A stretch of DNA of 59,480 nt from Syntrophales bacterium. Its GTDB lineage: Bacteria > Desulfobacterota > Syntrophia > Syntrophales > CG2-30-49-12. Location of the stretch: positions 1-59,480 of the forward strand of contig JASEGZ010000002.1 in the NCBI GenBank assembly GCA_030018935.1. The letters run 5' to 3'. The notes under the pieces are model-generated. The model did no database searches and had not been told where the DNA came from. It worked only from the letters and a program-made list of their open reading frames with translations. The position numbers and the translations under genes were made by a program. Below are positions 44,986 through 53,576 of the stretch, piece after piece (positions within the stretch are counted from its first letter, which is position 1; every line of letters starts with the position of its first letter).

Positions 44986-45372
44986 ATGTACGATACAGCT
45001 AAGATCATGGCAGGAATAATTATCTTCCTGTCTTTAATAACCTTTCCTGTCTGGTACAATGTAGTGGGAGGAAAGGCCGCGTATATACCTGACCTCAAGA
45101 TTGTCACCCAGGAGAAGCAGTGTGTAGAGTCCACAGGGTACATGAGGACCAATCACATGCAGTTACTCAATGAATGGAGAAATACCGTTGTTCGAGAGGG
45201 CAACAGGGTATATGTGGCTTCTAATGGAAAGAAGTATGATATGAATCTGTCCAGGACATGCCTGAAATGTCATCTGAACAAGGCTGATTTTTGCGATAAG
45301 TGTCACAACTACGTGGAGGTGACGCCTACCTGCTTCAATTGCCACGTCGTCCCGGAGGAGAGAAACTCATGA
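44986..45372 (+). CDS. dsrJ: DsrJ, triheme cytochrome c
   Basis: 128 residues with an uncleaved signal anchor (about 5-25). Three heme motifs: CLKCH (92-96), CDKCH (103-107), CFNCH (116-120). Cys46 in KQCVEST is the conserved residue that can ligate one heme in DsrJ. It faces the periplasm in the DsrMKJOP complex. The gene overlaps dsrO by four bases. Confidence 0.95.
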   Translation: MYDTAKIMAGIIIFLSLITFPVWYNVVGGKAAYIPDLKIVTQEKQCVESTGYMRTNHMQLLNEWRNTVVREGNRVYVASNGKKYDMNLSRTCLKCHLNKADFCDKCHNYVEVTPTCFNCHVVPEERNS

Positions 45373-46130
45373 AGACCGACAGAAGAGGATTCTTAAAGAT
45401 AGGAGGCATTGGGATATTGGGTTTTGCTGCCAGGCCTCTTATGGATGTCCTTTTAAAAGGTGATCTGGTAGAAGCTTCACCCGAAGCTGATGCTCTAACG
45501 GGGAAAAGATGGGCCATGGCCGTCAATGTGAACAAGTGCAAGGAAGGATGCCGGGACTGTATCGCCGCCTGCCACAGTGTCCACAATGTCCCCGATTTGG
45601 GCAATCCCAAGGATGAGGTCAAGTGGATATGGACTGAGCCCTATAAGAAGGTATTTCCCGAGCAGGAGCAGGAATTTAGCACCAGAGGTAATAAGCCCGT
45701 TGTTGTATTGTGCAACCACTGTGACAACCCTCCCTGTGTAAGGGTTTGTCCCACAAAGGCCACCTTTAAGAGAAGAGACGGGATTGTCATGATGGACTAT
45801 CATCGGTGTATCGGCTGCAGATTCTGTATGGCTGCATGTCCGTATGGCTCAAGGAGTTTAAACTGGAGGGACCCCCGGCCTTTTATTAAGAAGATTAATC
45901 CGGACTTTCCCACGAGGATGAGGGGGGTTGTAGAAAAATGCGATTTTTGTGGGGAGCGCATCGCCAAGGGTCTTATCCCGGCGTGTGTAGAAGCGTGTAA
46001 GGAAAAGGCATTGGTTTTTGGTAATCTGAAGGACTCCGGTGCGGAAGTAAGAGAGGTTCTCCGTGCAAGTCACACCATCCGAAGAAGGCCAGAGCTGGGT
46101 ACAGGACCACAAATCTACTATCTTGTGTGA
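45369..46130 (+). CDS. dsrO: DsrO, periplasmic iron-sulfur subunit
   Basis: 253 residues. The ATG at 45369 overlaps the dsrJ stop (ATGA). Tat signal DRRGFLKIGGIG at the start sends the folded protein across the membrane. Several [4Fe-4S] motifs follow (CKEGCRDCIAAC, CNHCDNPPCVRVCP, CIGCRFCMAACPYG, CDFCGERIAKG), the NrfC/HybA-type pattern. It works with DsrJ and DsrP on the periplasmic side. Confidence 0.95.
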   Translation: MKTDRRGFLKIGGIGILGFAARPLMDVLLKGDLVEASPEADALTGKRWAMAVNVNKCKEGCRDCIAACHSVHNVPDLGNPKDEVKWIWTEPYKKVFPEQEQEFSTRGNKPVVVLCNHCDNPPCVRVCPTKATFKRRDGIVMMDYHRCIGCRFCMAACPYGSRSLNWRDPRPFIKKINPDFPTRMRGVVEKCDFCGERIAKGLIPACVEACKEKALVFGNLKDSGAEVREVLRASHTIRRRPELGTGPQIYYLV

Positions 46131-46136
46131 GGGGTT

Positions 46137-47294
46137 ATGTTAGAGAAGGCGCTCATTGGAAGTAAGAAGTACTATGGATTGGTTATTCTGCTGCTCATTA
46201 TTATCGGAGGGGGATTTTATTTTTACCTCAGGCAATTGACTTACGGCCTGGGGATAACCGGAATGAGCAGGGATGTTTCTTGGGGTCTCTATATTGCCCA
46301 GTTTACCTTCCTGGTGGGTGTTGCCGCTTCAGCGGTGATGGTGGTTTTGCCCTATTATCTGCATAACTACAAGGCATTCGGGAGGATTACCATCTTAGGG
46401 GAGTTTCTGGCCGTGGCCTGTGTGGCGATGTGCCTGACGTTCATTATTGTAGATCTCGGGCAGCCGGCACGGGCGTTTAATGTATTGCTCTACCCATCTC
46501 CCAGTTCAATCCTCTTCTGGGATATGGTTGTTTTGAATGGTTACCTTCTCCTGAATATCGTGATTGGCTGGACTGTATTAGCCTCTGAGCGCAAATCAGT
46601 GCCACCACCTACCTGGGTGAAACCTTTGATATATATCTCTATCCCCTTGGCCGTTAGTATCCATACAGTTACCGCCTTTATTTACGCCGGTCTTCCGGGG
46701 AGGGGTTTCTGGCTCACTGCCATTATGGCCCCTCGCTTCCTGGCCTCGGCATTTGCTTCCGGGCCGGCCCTTCTCATCCTGATGTGCTTTATTATAAGGA
46801 GGTTTACCAGATTTGATCCGGGGAAGGAGGCCATGCAGAATCTCGCCAGGATTGTTACCTATGCCATGGCGGTCAGTGTATTTTTCGTGCTGCTTGAGAT
46901 CTTTACCGTCTTCTACAGTCAGATACCGGAACACATGCACCCATTCGAGTACCTCTTTGCCGGCCTGGAGGGGCATGAAAAGCTTGTGCCATGGATGTGG
47001 ACTTCTGCCATACTTGCCATTGCCTCTCTCATCCTCCTGATTAACCCTGTCACACGGAGGAAGGAAGGTATCCTGGCCGTGGCCTGTGTGGCGGTATTTG
47101 CCTCCCTCTGGATAGAGAAGGGACTTGGTCTCGTGATCACCGGGTTTATCCCCTCTTCCTTGGGCAGGGTATTTGAGTATTCGCCCACGGGACCTGAGGT
47201 AATAATTACCCTCGGAGTCTGGGCAATGGGTTTTCTGATACTCACCGTTCTTTATAAGATAGCTGTTACAGTTAAAGAGGAGATAGCGGCATAG
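46137..47294 (+). CDS. dsrP: DsrP, NrfD-like membrane subunit
   Basis: 385 residues, about ten membrane helices, NrfD/PsrC family (GMSRDVSWGLYIAQFTFLVGVAASAVMV, DLGQPARAFNVLLYP, PGRGFWLTAIMAPRFLASAFASG). It binds quinone and links the DsrJO module to the membrane. It starts six bases after dsrO and ends the dsrMKJOP set. Confidence 0.95.
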   Translation: MLEKALIGSKKYYGLVILLLIIIGGGFYFYLRQLTYGLGITGMSRDVSWGLYIAQFTFLVGVAASAVMVVLPYYLHNYKAFGRITILGEFLAVACVAMCLTFIIVDLGQPARAFNVLLYPSPSSILFWDMVVLNGYLLLNIVIGWTVLASERKSVPPPTWVKPLIYISIPLAVSIHTVTAFIYAGLPGRGFWLTAIMAPRFLASAFASGPALLILMCFIIRRFTRFDPGKEAMQNLARIVTYAMAVSVFFVLLEIFTVFYSQIPEHMHPFEYLFAGLEGHEKLVPWMWTSAILAIASLILLINPVTRRKEGILAVACVAVFASLWIEKGLGLVITGFIPSSLGRVFEYSPTGPEVIITLGVWAMGFLILTVLYKIAVTVKEEIAA

Positions 47295-47403
47295 GGAGAG
47301 GGAAAAGAGAAATAATCGAGAAGGGAGGAAAGGAAGGGAAGAAGCAGTTTTTAATTTAGCTGATGGGGTTTATTACAGATTACATAAGGGGGTGAAAGAG
47401 GAA

Positions 47404-47595
47404 ATGGCGTATGTGGTAAAGGTTGATAAGGAAAAGTGTGACGGAGATGGTGCATGTGTTGAGAATTGCCCGGTAGAGGTCTTTGTGATCGGTGATGATG
47501 GTAAATCAGATCCGGTCAATGAGGATGAGTGCATCGGCTGTGACACATGCGTGGAAGTGTGTGAAAAGGGAGCCATTACCATTGAGGAGGTGTAA
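47404..47595 (+). CDS. 2x[4Fe-4S] ferredoxin between dsrP and sat
   Basis: 63 residues from the ATG at 47404 (a GTG 12 bases earlier is in frame). CDGDGACVENCPVE and CIGCDTCVEVCEKG. The first site has CxGDGACVxxCP, typical of small ferredoxins in dsr loci. It may donate electrons to DsrAB or AprBA; unproven. Confidence 0.88.
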   Translation: MAYVVKVDKEKCDGDGACVENCPVEVFVIGDDGKSDPVNEDECIGCDTCVEVCEKGAITIEEV

Positions 47596-47667
47596 AACAT
47601 CTTCATTTTCCTGAGGGATCCAGGGACGAGGGATTATGGTGAGAATGTTGAGGAAAGGAGATAAAAT

Positions 47668-48933
47668 ATGAGTAATATAGGATATGGCGGCAAAGAGATT
47701 GTGGAAAGGATCTTAGAACCAAAGGAAGCTGCCCAAAAGATTAAAGGGCCTGGTATGAGAGCGGTTCCCATTGGAAGCCAGATGGCAAATGAGGTTATAA
47801 ACATTGCCTACGGTTGGTTCACACCTCTCGAAGGTTTTATGGGTAAGGCCGATGTAGATTCCGTATGCAAGAAGATGAGACTGGCGAACGGTGTGGTCTG
47901 GAGTATTCCGATCGTCTTTGATATCTCGGCAGGAGAAATATCCGACTATGGGATAAGAGAAAAGGGGAGTGTGCTTCTCACCTACGATAACAATCCCATG
48001 GCGATCTTCGAGGTAGAGGAGATATTCGATTACGACAGGAAGGAGATGTGTCAGGCCATATACGGGACGACCGATGAAAAGCATCCGGGTTGTGCAAGGA
48101 CTTATAAGTATAAGGATAAATTCATCGGCGGTAAAATCACCCTCGTCAGCAGGCCGAAGATCAATCCTCCCTTTGAGGAGTACTTTATACCGCCCTTAGA
48201 GATGAGAAAGAGGTTTAAAGAGAAGGGCTGGGTAAGGGTTGTTGCCCATCAGACGAGAAACGTGCCCCATACAGGGCATGAATGGCTCATGAAGGGGGCC
48301 TGGTTCCAGACATACGGTGAACTCCCCATTGAGAAACCCTTAGTCGGGGTGCTGGTTAATGCGATCATTGGGGAAAAACGGAAGGGCGATTATATTGATG
48401 AGGCTATCATCCTGACCCAGGATGAATTGAGGAAGGCCGGTTATTTTGGGGATCATAACCACATGACCTCCCTTACCTTCTGGGATATGCGTTATGCAGG
48501 ACCGAAGGAGGCGGTATTCCATGCGATGCTGAGGACCAATCTCGGTCTCACTCATCACATGTACGGGCGGGACCACGCGGGGGTTGGAACATACTATGGT
48601 ACGTACGATGCTCACTACCTGCTCGAAAGCATAAAGAATGAGCTGAGTATTGCTTCCGTCTATTCCATGGACTGGTTGTACTGCCCCCACTGTGGGGAAG
48701 TCGCCTCGGAGGGTCTCTGCAACCACAGGAAGGAGTGGCAGAAATTTAGCGGCACCCTCATCAGGAGCATTGTGGATGACGGGGTAAAGCCGCCGCGTTT
48801 GATATTCAGGCCCGAGGTCTTTGATCTGGTGATGGAATGTGCTGAAAAATATGGTTTTGGTTCTCCCTTTGTTACAGATGAGTATCTGAAAAAGAGAACG
48901 CCTGTTTTCACGATTCCACCATTGAGCGCTTAA
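47668..48933 (+). CDS. sat: sulfate adenylyltransferase (ATP sulfurylase)
   Basis: 421 residues, AGGAGATAAA before the ATG. Motifs QTRN (195-198), HTGH (201-204) and GRDHAGVG (300-307) form the active site. CPHC (339-342) plus CNH (351-353) make the zinc site of the prokaryotic dissimilatory form. It makes APS from sulfate and ATP. It is the first step of the pathway and sits between dsrMKJOP and aprBA. Confidence 0.98.
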   Translation: MSNIGYGGKEIVERILEPKEAAQKIKGPGMRAVPIGSQMANEVINIAYGWFTPLEGFMGKADVDSVCKKMRLANGVVWSIPIVFDISAGEISDYGIREKGSVLLTYDNNPMAIFEVEEIFDYDRKEMCQAIYGTTDEKHPGCARTYKYKDKFIGGKITLVSRPKINPPFEEYFIPPLEMRKRFKEKGWVRVVAHQTRNVPHTGHEWLMKGAWFQTYGELPIEKPLVGVLVNAIIGEKRKGDYIDEAIILTQDELRKAGYFGDHNHMTSLTFWDMRYAGPKEAVFHAMLRTNLGLTHHMYGRDHAGVGTYYGTYDAHYLLESIKNELSIASVYSMDWLYCPHCGEVASEGLCNHRKEWQKFSGTLIRSIVDDGVKPPRLIFRPEVFDLVMECAEKYGFGSPFVTDEYLKKRTPVFTIPPLSA

Positions 48934-49007
48934 TACGTCGTCATACGTCATATGTCTTTCGACTTTCGACTTTCGACTTTCGACATACGACATATGACAT
49001 ACGACTA
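48934..49007. repeat. period-7 repeat array after sat
   Basis: About ten 7-base units including TCATACG, TCATATG, ACTTTCG three times, ACATACG, ACATATG, ACATACG. The ends are roughly complementary, so it can fold into a hairpin and may act as the sat terminator. The best example of the period-7 family in the window. Confidence 0.9.
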
Positions 49008-49028
49008 ATGTTTTGAGGAGGTGATGTT

Positions 49029-49331
49029 ATGACTGAAGAGAAGTATCCCATCAATATCTGGGTAAATGAGGAGAGGTATGAAAAAATTAGAAGTGCCGGT
49101 CTGGCAGACCTGTGTGAGGAGATGCTGGCTGGCTTAAAAGTGATAAGGGCCTACGCCAACGATGCACAGAAGGATAAGATACTTTCGCTTTTTCCTACGG
49201 CAAAATTCGACAGTGCCACGACCAAAAGTATCGAGCTTCTTCCCAGGGAGGTAAAGGATAAGATATTTGATCTGATCGTGGAGAAAAAGAAAGTGGACGT
49301 TATGGAAGAGTTCTTGAAGCAACAGGGGTAA
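49029..49331 (+). CDS. unrecognised small protein, paralogue of the gene at 35011
   Basis: 100 residues, TTGAGGAGGTG before the ATG. It shares with the 35011 protein INIWVNEExxxKIxxAGLA at the start, FPTAKFDS in the middle and KKVDVMEEFL near the end. One Cys, soluble, no signal peptide. It sits between sat and aprB, the two enzymes that make and use APS. Function unknown. Confidence 0.8.
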   Translation: MTEEKYPINIWVNEERYEKIRSAGLADLCEEMLAGLKVIRAYANDAQKDKILSLFPTAKFDSATTKSIELLPREVKDKIFDLIVEKKKVDVMEEFLKQQG

Positions 49332-49458
49332 ACGGTGGAGGATAAAGTAAAATCTGAAGGGAGGTGGTAAAGGGGGTAAATGGTAATCGGCAGGAGTAAA
49401 CAAAATACGGTATGACCAGTAGTGGTAAGAAGAAACTATTTGAAGGAGGTAAAAAATT

Positions 49459-49905
49459 ATGCCAAGTTATGTCATTACGGAGAAGTGTGACGGCTGCAAA
49501 GGGCAGGATAAGACGGCATGTATGCATATCTGCCCCAACGATTTAATGGTCTTGAACAAAGAGACAATGAAGGCCTACAATCAGGAGCCTACCTATTGCT
49601 GGGAGTGTTATTGTTGTGTGAAGATATGTCCACAGCAGGCTATGGATGTAAGGGGGTACGCAGACTTTATGCCCCTTGGCGCTGCCTCAACCCCCCTGAG
49701 AGGATCAGAGGACATCATGTGGACAATCACATTCAGGGACGGGAGGATAAAGAGGTTTAAGTATGCCATCAGGACGACACCGGAGGGTTCAATAAAGCCA
49801 TTCGAGGGATTTCCCGAGGCAAAGGCAGCAGATTTGAACAATCACTTACTTCTCGGAGAACCCGACATAATGGGAGTAAAAGATCTCCCAACAAAGAAAA
49901 AATAG
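49459..49905 (+). CDS. aprB: adenylylsulfate reductase beta subunit
   Basis: 148 residues, AAGGAGG before the ATG. Cluster ligands CDGCKGQDKTACMHICPND and CWECYCCVKICPQQAMDVRGYADF, the AprB pattern of two [4Fe-4S] clusters with very different potentials. The C-terminal tail (about 105-148) wraps AprA. It passes electrons from QmoABC to the FAD of AprA. Confidence 0.98.
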   Translation: MPSYVITEKCDGCKGQDKTACMHICPNDLMVLNKETMKAYNQEPTYCWECYCCVKICPQQAMDVRGYADFMPLGAASTPLRGSEDIMWTITFRDGRIKRFKYAIRTTPEGSIKPFEGFPEAKAADLNNHLLLGEPDIMGVKDLPTKKK

Positions 49906-49921
49906 GAAGGGAGGAATGACC

Positions 49922-51838
49922 ATGAGAGAGTTTAAAACAGAAGTTGTGGAGACTGATGTATTGATACTCGGTGGAGGAATGGCCGGCTGTGGCGCTGCAG
50001 TAGAGGCTGCATACTGGGCAAAGCCACTGGGTTTAAAGGTAACCCTTGTAGAAAAGGCTGCCATTGACAGAAGTGGTCCTGTTGCCATGGGACTTTCTGC
50101 CATTAATACATACATGGGAATGGATGGAAAGGTAACTGAGAATCCCCGTATGCCGGAAAGATTTGTTGAATATGTGACGAATGACCAGTGTGGTCTGGCA
50201 AGACAGGACATGGTCTATGATGTCGCAAGACATGTGGACTCAACCGTCAGACACTTCGATAAATGGGGTCTTCCTATATGGAAGGATGAGGCAGGAAACT
50301 ATCGAAAATCAGGTGAATGGCAGGTGATGATATCCGGCGAGAGTTACAAGGTCGTCGTGGCAGAGGCAGCAAAGAACGCTATGGCCACTCTTGGTGATAA
50401 AGGTCAGATAATTGAGAGGGTTATGATTACGCATCTACTCAAGGATGAAAAGGAACCCGACAGGGTATGTGGTGCAATTGGCTTTAGCGTCAGGGAAGAG
50501 ACGATCTATGTGTTTAAGGCTAAGGCAACTATCGCTCTGATGGGTGGTGCAGTCCATGTATTCAGGCCAAGGTCTCAGGGTGAAGGCTTTGGCAGGTCAT
50601 GGATGCCGCCCTTTGTTAGCGGATCAATCTATGCCCTTGTACTCCAGGCAGGTGGTGAGCTTACACAGATGGATGTGACATTTGTCCCTCCGAGGTTCAA
50701 GGATTCTTATGGTCCTGTGGGCACATTCTTCCTGCTCTTTAAGACACCGGCAACAAATGCCTATGACGGGCCATACGTTGGTGCATATCCATCCGAGTTA
50801 GACAAGTGGGCGCCTTATTCAAATGCAAAGCCCTGTCCAACTGCTTTGAGAAACTATGAGATGATACTCTGCGCGAAGGAAGGCAAAACACCATACCTCA
50901 TGCACACAAACAGGGTGGTAGAAAGGTTTCAGAAGGAGATAACAGATCCAAAGGAGCTGAAGAAGAAGATAAGAGAGTATGAAAGCGAAGCTTGGGAAGA
51001 CTTCCTCGATATGACGATCTCAGGCGCCACCAACTGGGCTTCCCATAATGTTGACCCAATGGAAAAAGCGATGGAGCTTCAGCTGTCAGACACTGTCTTC
51101 ATAGGTTCACATGCCTGCTCTTGTGGTTCCTGGACCTGTGGTCCTGAAGATCTAATGCCAAAAGAATATGCCGATGCATTCCCTGAGCAGTATAACTGTA
51201 TGACCACTGTCAAGGGTCTATTTACAGCAGGTTGCGGAGTAGGCGCATGTGCCCATAAGTTTTCAAGTGGCTCACACGTACAGGGAAGGATTGCAGCAAA
51301 GTCTGCCCTGAAGTATGCCAATGACAGGAAGGACTATACGCCAACGCTGTCTGATGCTACGATAGGTAAATTCAAGGAAACAATATTGAGACCACTTGCC
51401 CTCTATGAAGAAAAAGCCACATATACAGTGAGTCCCGATGTGAATCCTAACTATATCTCTCCGCATAATTTCCTGTTCAGGCTGCAGAAGATAATGGGAG
51501 AATACTGCGGTGGATGGGAGACGTTGTATGGGACATCTGACAAGATGCTTGAGGCCGCCCTCTGGAAATTAGGGTTCTGCGGAGAGGATATAGAGAAGAT
51601 TGCCGCCAAAGACCTTCATGAGCTACTGAGGGCATGGGAGAGTGTCCACAGGTACTATGTTGGTGAGGCATGTGCAAGGACAAGGCTTGCGAGGAAGGAG
51701 TCAAGATGGCCCGGATACTACTATAAATTCGATTACCTAAAACTGGATGAGGGTCAGAAGAAGTTTATAAATGTGAAGTACGATGTGGATAAGAAGGAAT
51801 GGAAGGTAATTGAAAGGCCGATGATCCCTATCATGTAA
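49922..51838 (+). CDS. aprA: adenylylsulfate reductase alpha subunit
   Basis: 638 residues. ATG at 49922 chosen because GGAGG stands seven bases before it; the ATG at 49916 is too close. FAD motif VLILGGGMAGCGAAVEAAYW, active-site segments HVFRPRSQGEGFGRSW and ACSCGSWTCGPEDLMP. It reduces APS to sulfite and AMP. Third-position choices look more A/T-rich (gca, cca, aca, ggt) than in qmoA or dsrA, by eye. A strong terminator follows. Confidence 0.98.
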   Translation: MREFKTEVVETDVLILGGGMAGCGAAVEAAYWAKPLGLKVTLVEKAAIDRSGPVAMGLSAINTYMGMDGKVTENPRMPERFVEYVTNDQCGLARQDMVYDVARHVDSTVRHFDKWGLPIWKDEAGNYRKSGEWQVMISGESYKVVVAEAAKNAMATLGDKGQIIERVMITHLLKDEKEPDRVCGAIGFSVREETIYVFKAKATIALMGGAVHVFRPRSQGEGFGRSWMPPFVSGSIYALVLQAGGELTQMDVTFVPPRFKDSYGPVGTFFLLFKTPATNAYDGPYVGAYPSELDKWAPYSNAKPCPTALRNYEMILCAKEGKTPYLMHTNRVVERFQKEITDPKELKKKIREYESEAWEDFLDMTISGATNWASHNVDPMEKAMELQLSDTVFIGSHACSCGSWTCGPEDLMPKEYADAFPEQYNCMTTVKGLFTAGCGVGACAHKFSSGSHVQGRIAAKSALKYANDRKDYTPTLSDATIGKFKETILRPLALYEEKATYTVSPDVNPNYISPHNFLFRLQKIMGEYCGGWETLYGTSDKMLEAALWKLGFCGEDIEKIAAKDLHELLRAWESVHRYYVGEACARTRLARKESRWPGYYYKFDYLKLDEGQKKFINVKYDVDKKEWKVIERPMIPIM

Positions 51839-51851
51839 GCCAGATGTATCC

Positions 51852-51888
51852 ATGGGGGCGATCTTTCCGGTCGCCCCCATATTTTATT
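51852..51888 (+). terminator. rho-independent terminator of aprBA
   Basis: Perfect 10-bp stem ATGGGGGCGA / TCGCCCCCAT (51852-51861 and 51871-51880), 9-base loop, then ATTTTATT. It begins 14 bases after the aprA stop. Confidence 0.85.
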
Positions 51889-51900
51889 AGAGAATGGCCT

Positions 51901-52686
51901 ATGAATGAAGAGTATGCTGAAAAACGCCGAAGGCTCTCTCTGGATGGCAGATTCAGATTTTCATGTCACAATGGACTTTTCTGTTTTAACACCTGCTGCG
52001 CTGATATAAATATCTTTCTCACACCTTATGATTTCCTGAGGATGAGAAGGGCTACGGGGTTGTCTTCGGGAGAATTCTTAAAGGGATATACCATCCCACT
52101 CTTAGGCGAGGAGAGGTTACCTCTGGTTGTGCTTAAGATGAAGGAGGACGAAAATAAGAGCTGTCCTTTTGTTACCCAAGAGGGTTGCAGTATATACCAG
52201 GACAGACCATGGTCATGCAGGATGTATCCCATATTCCCCTCTTCTTCAAAAGAAGAAGAATTTTTTATAGAGGAAGGGAGCTCATGCCTTGGATTTAAAG
52301 AGGAAAAATGGTGGACAATACAAGAGTGGAAGAAGGGTCATGGGATCGATATCTATGATAAAATGAATGAATCTTATAAGGAGATTACCTTCCATGATTA
52401 TTTCCTGAAGGGGAATAAACTTGATCCAGGAAGGTCGAAGATGCTTTATATGGCCTGTTACGACCTGGATGAGTTTAACAGATTTCTTTTTGAAACCAGG
52501 TTTTTTGATATTTATGATGTGGAGAGGGAGACTATTGAAAGAATAAAAGAAGACGAGGAAGAACTCCTAAGTTTTGGATATAGATGGGTAAGATTCAATT
52601 TCTTTGGGGAAGATACATTAAGACTCAAAGATAAGACTTTTGAGAAGATTTTGCAGGCCAAGAGGAAGGAATCTCTAAAGGATTAA
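51901..52686 (+). CDS. YkgJ-like Cys-cluster protein, copy 1
   Basis: 261 residues from the ATG at 51901 (an upstream ATG at 51844 lies before the terminator and is not used). YkgJ/UPF0153 pattern: FSCHNGLFCFNTCC near the start, CPFVTQEGCSIYQDRPWSCRMYPI in the middle and CLGF later. These Cys bind Zn or an iron-sulfur cluster. The C-terminal half is helical and charged. Between AprBA and Qmo, it may help assemble or connect them, but the function is not known. Confidence 0.8.
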   Translation: MNEEYAEKRRRLSLDGRFRFSCHNGLFCFNTCCADINIFLTPYDFLRMRRATGLSSGEFLKGYTIPLLGEERLPLVVLKMKEDENKSCPFVTQEGCSIYQDRPWSCRMYPIFPSSSKEEEFFIEEGSSCLGFKEEKWWTIQEWKKGHGIDIYDKMNESYKEITFHDYFLKGNKLDPGRSKMLYMACYDLDEFNRFLFETRFFDIYDVERETIERIKEDEEELLSFGYRWVRFNFFGEDTLRLKDKTFEKILQAKRKESLKD

Positions 52687-52714
52687 GAGAGACAAGCAAA
52701 GAAAGGATTAATCC

Positions 52715-53503
52715 ATGTTAATGGATATGGGTGTCGTGGAACCTGTTAAGCGCACACTGGATTCCAAATTCAAATTCGGATGTCATAATGATATCAGCTG
52801 CTTTACTAGCTGTTGTAGCCGTACAAGTATAATTCTTACCCCCTATGACATCGTAAGGATAAAAAATAGGTTGGGAATCTCTTCAGGAGATTTCCTCGAG
52901 AAATACACCTACACCTATATTGATGAAGAGAACTCACATCCTTATGCAGTGCTTAAGGTGATGGATGATAATAAAGGGGGATGTCCCTTTGTTACACCTG
53001 AGGGCTGCAGTATTTATGAAGACCGGCCTTCTAACTGTCGCTATTATCCTGTCGGTCAAGGTCTCATGATAATTGGCTCAGAGGAAGGGCCGGTAAATGA
53101 AGAATTTTACTTCTTTATAAGAGATCCAAATTGTCTTGGTTATCAGGAGGGCAGAGAGTGGACAATAGAGAGTTGGAGGATCAACCAGGGAGCTGACATT
53201 TATGATGATATGACAAGGGAGTGGATGGAGATCCAGTTGAGGAGAAACCCATCTGAGCAGTCCAAACTCGACTCGAAGAAACAGGCCATGCTTTACATGG
53301 CAAGCTATGATTTAGATAAGTTCAAAAGATTTATTTCTGAGAGTAAACTTCTCGATATCCTTGAGATTGATAAGGTGGAGGTCGAAAAGATAAAAACTGA
53401 TGAAATAGCGCTGATGAAGTTTGGATTCAAATACCTGAAATACATCCTGATGCTTGAGGAAACGTTGAAAGTAAAAAAAGAATCATTGCCGTCCCAACGT
53501 TAG
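52715..53503 (+). CDS. YkgJ-like Cys-cluster protein, copy 2
   Basis: 262 residues, tandem paralogue of the previous gene with the same Cys layout (FGCHNDISCFTSCC, CPFVTPEGCSIYEDRPSNCRYYP, CLGY) and the same C-terminal design (LYMASYDLDKFKRF). The ATG at 52715 is preceded by AAAGGA. The two have drifted well apart, suggesting an old duplication or separate jobs. Tandem YkgJ proteins here suggest a dimeric or two-part factor. Confidence 0.8.
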   Translation: MLMDMGVVEPVKRTLDSKFKFGCHNDISCFTSCCSRTSIILTPYDIVRIKNRLGISSGDFLEKYTYTYIDEENSHPYAVLKVMDDNKGGCPFVTPEGCSIYEDRPSNCRYYPVGQGLMIIGSEEGPVNEEFYFFIRDPNCLGYQEGREWTIESWRINQGADIYDDMTREWMEIQLRRNPSEQSKLDSKKQAMLYMASYDLDKFKRFISESKLLDILEIDKVEVEKIKTDEIALMKFGFKYLKYILMLEETLKVKKESLPSQR

Positions 53504-53540
53504 TCAAATAAATTAATTTCTGAGGGAATAATAAAAGGAG

Positions 53541-53560
53541 GGACGCGCTCTGTCGCGTCC
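53541..53560 (+). promoter_or_regulatory. hairpin in the qmoABC leader
   Basis: GGACGCG (53541-53547) pairs with CGCGTCC (53554-53560), six-base loop, 16 bases before the qmoA ATG and just before AAGGAGGAAAC. No T run, so it may affect the ribosome site rather than stop transcription. Confidence 0.5.
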
Positions 53561-53576
53561 AAAGTAAGGAGGAAAC

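Noticed and set aside
48934-49007. CRISPR array
   Set aside because: Units are only 7 bases and contiguous, with no unique spacers and no cas genes nearby.
51844-51900. Upstream ATG start for YkgJ copy 1
   Set aside because: It would place the aprBA terminator hairpin inside the coding region; the ATG at 51901 fits the family start.
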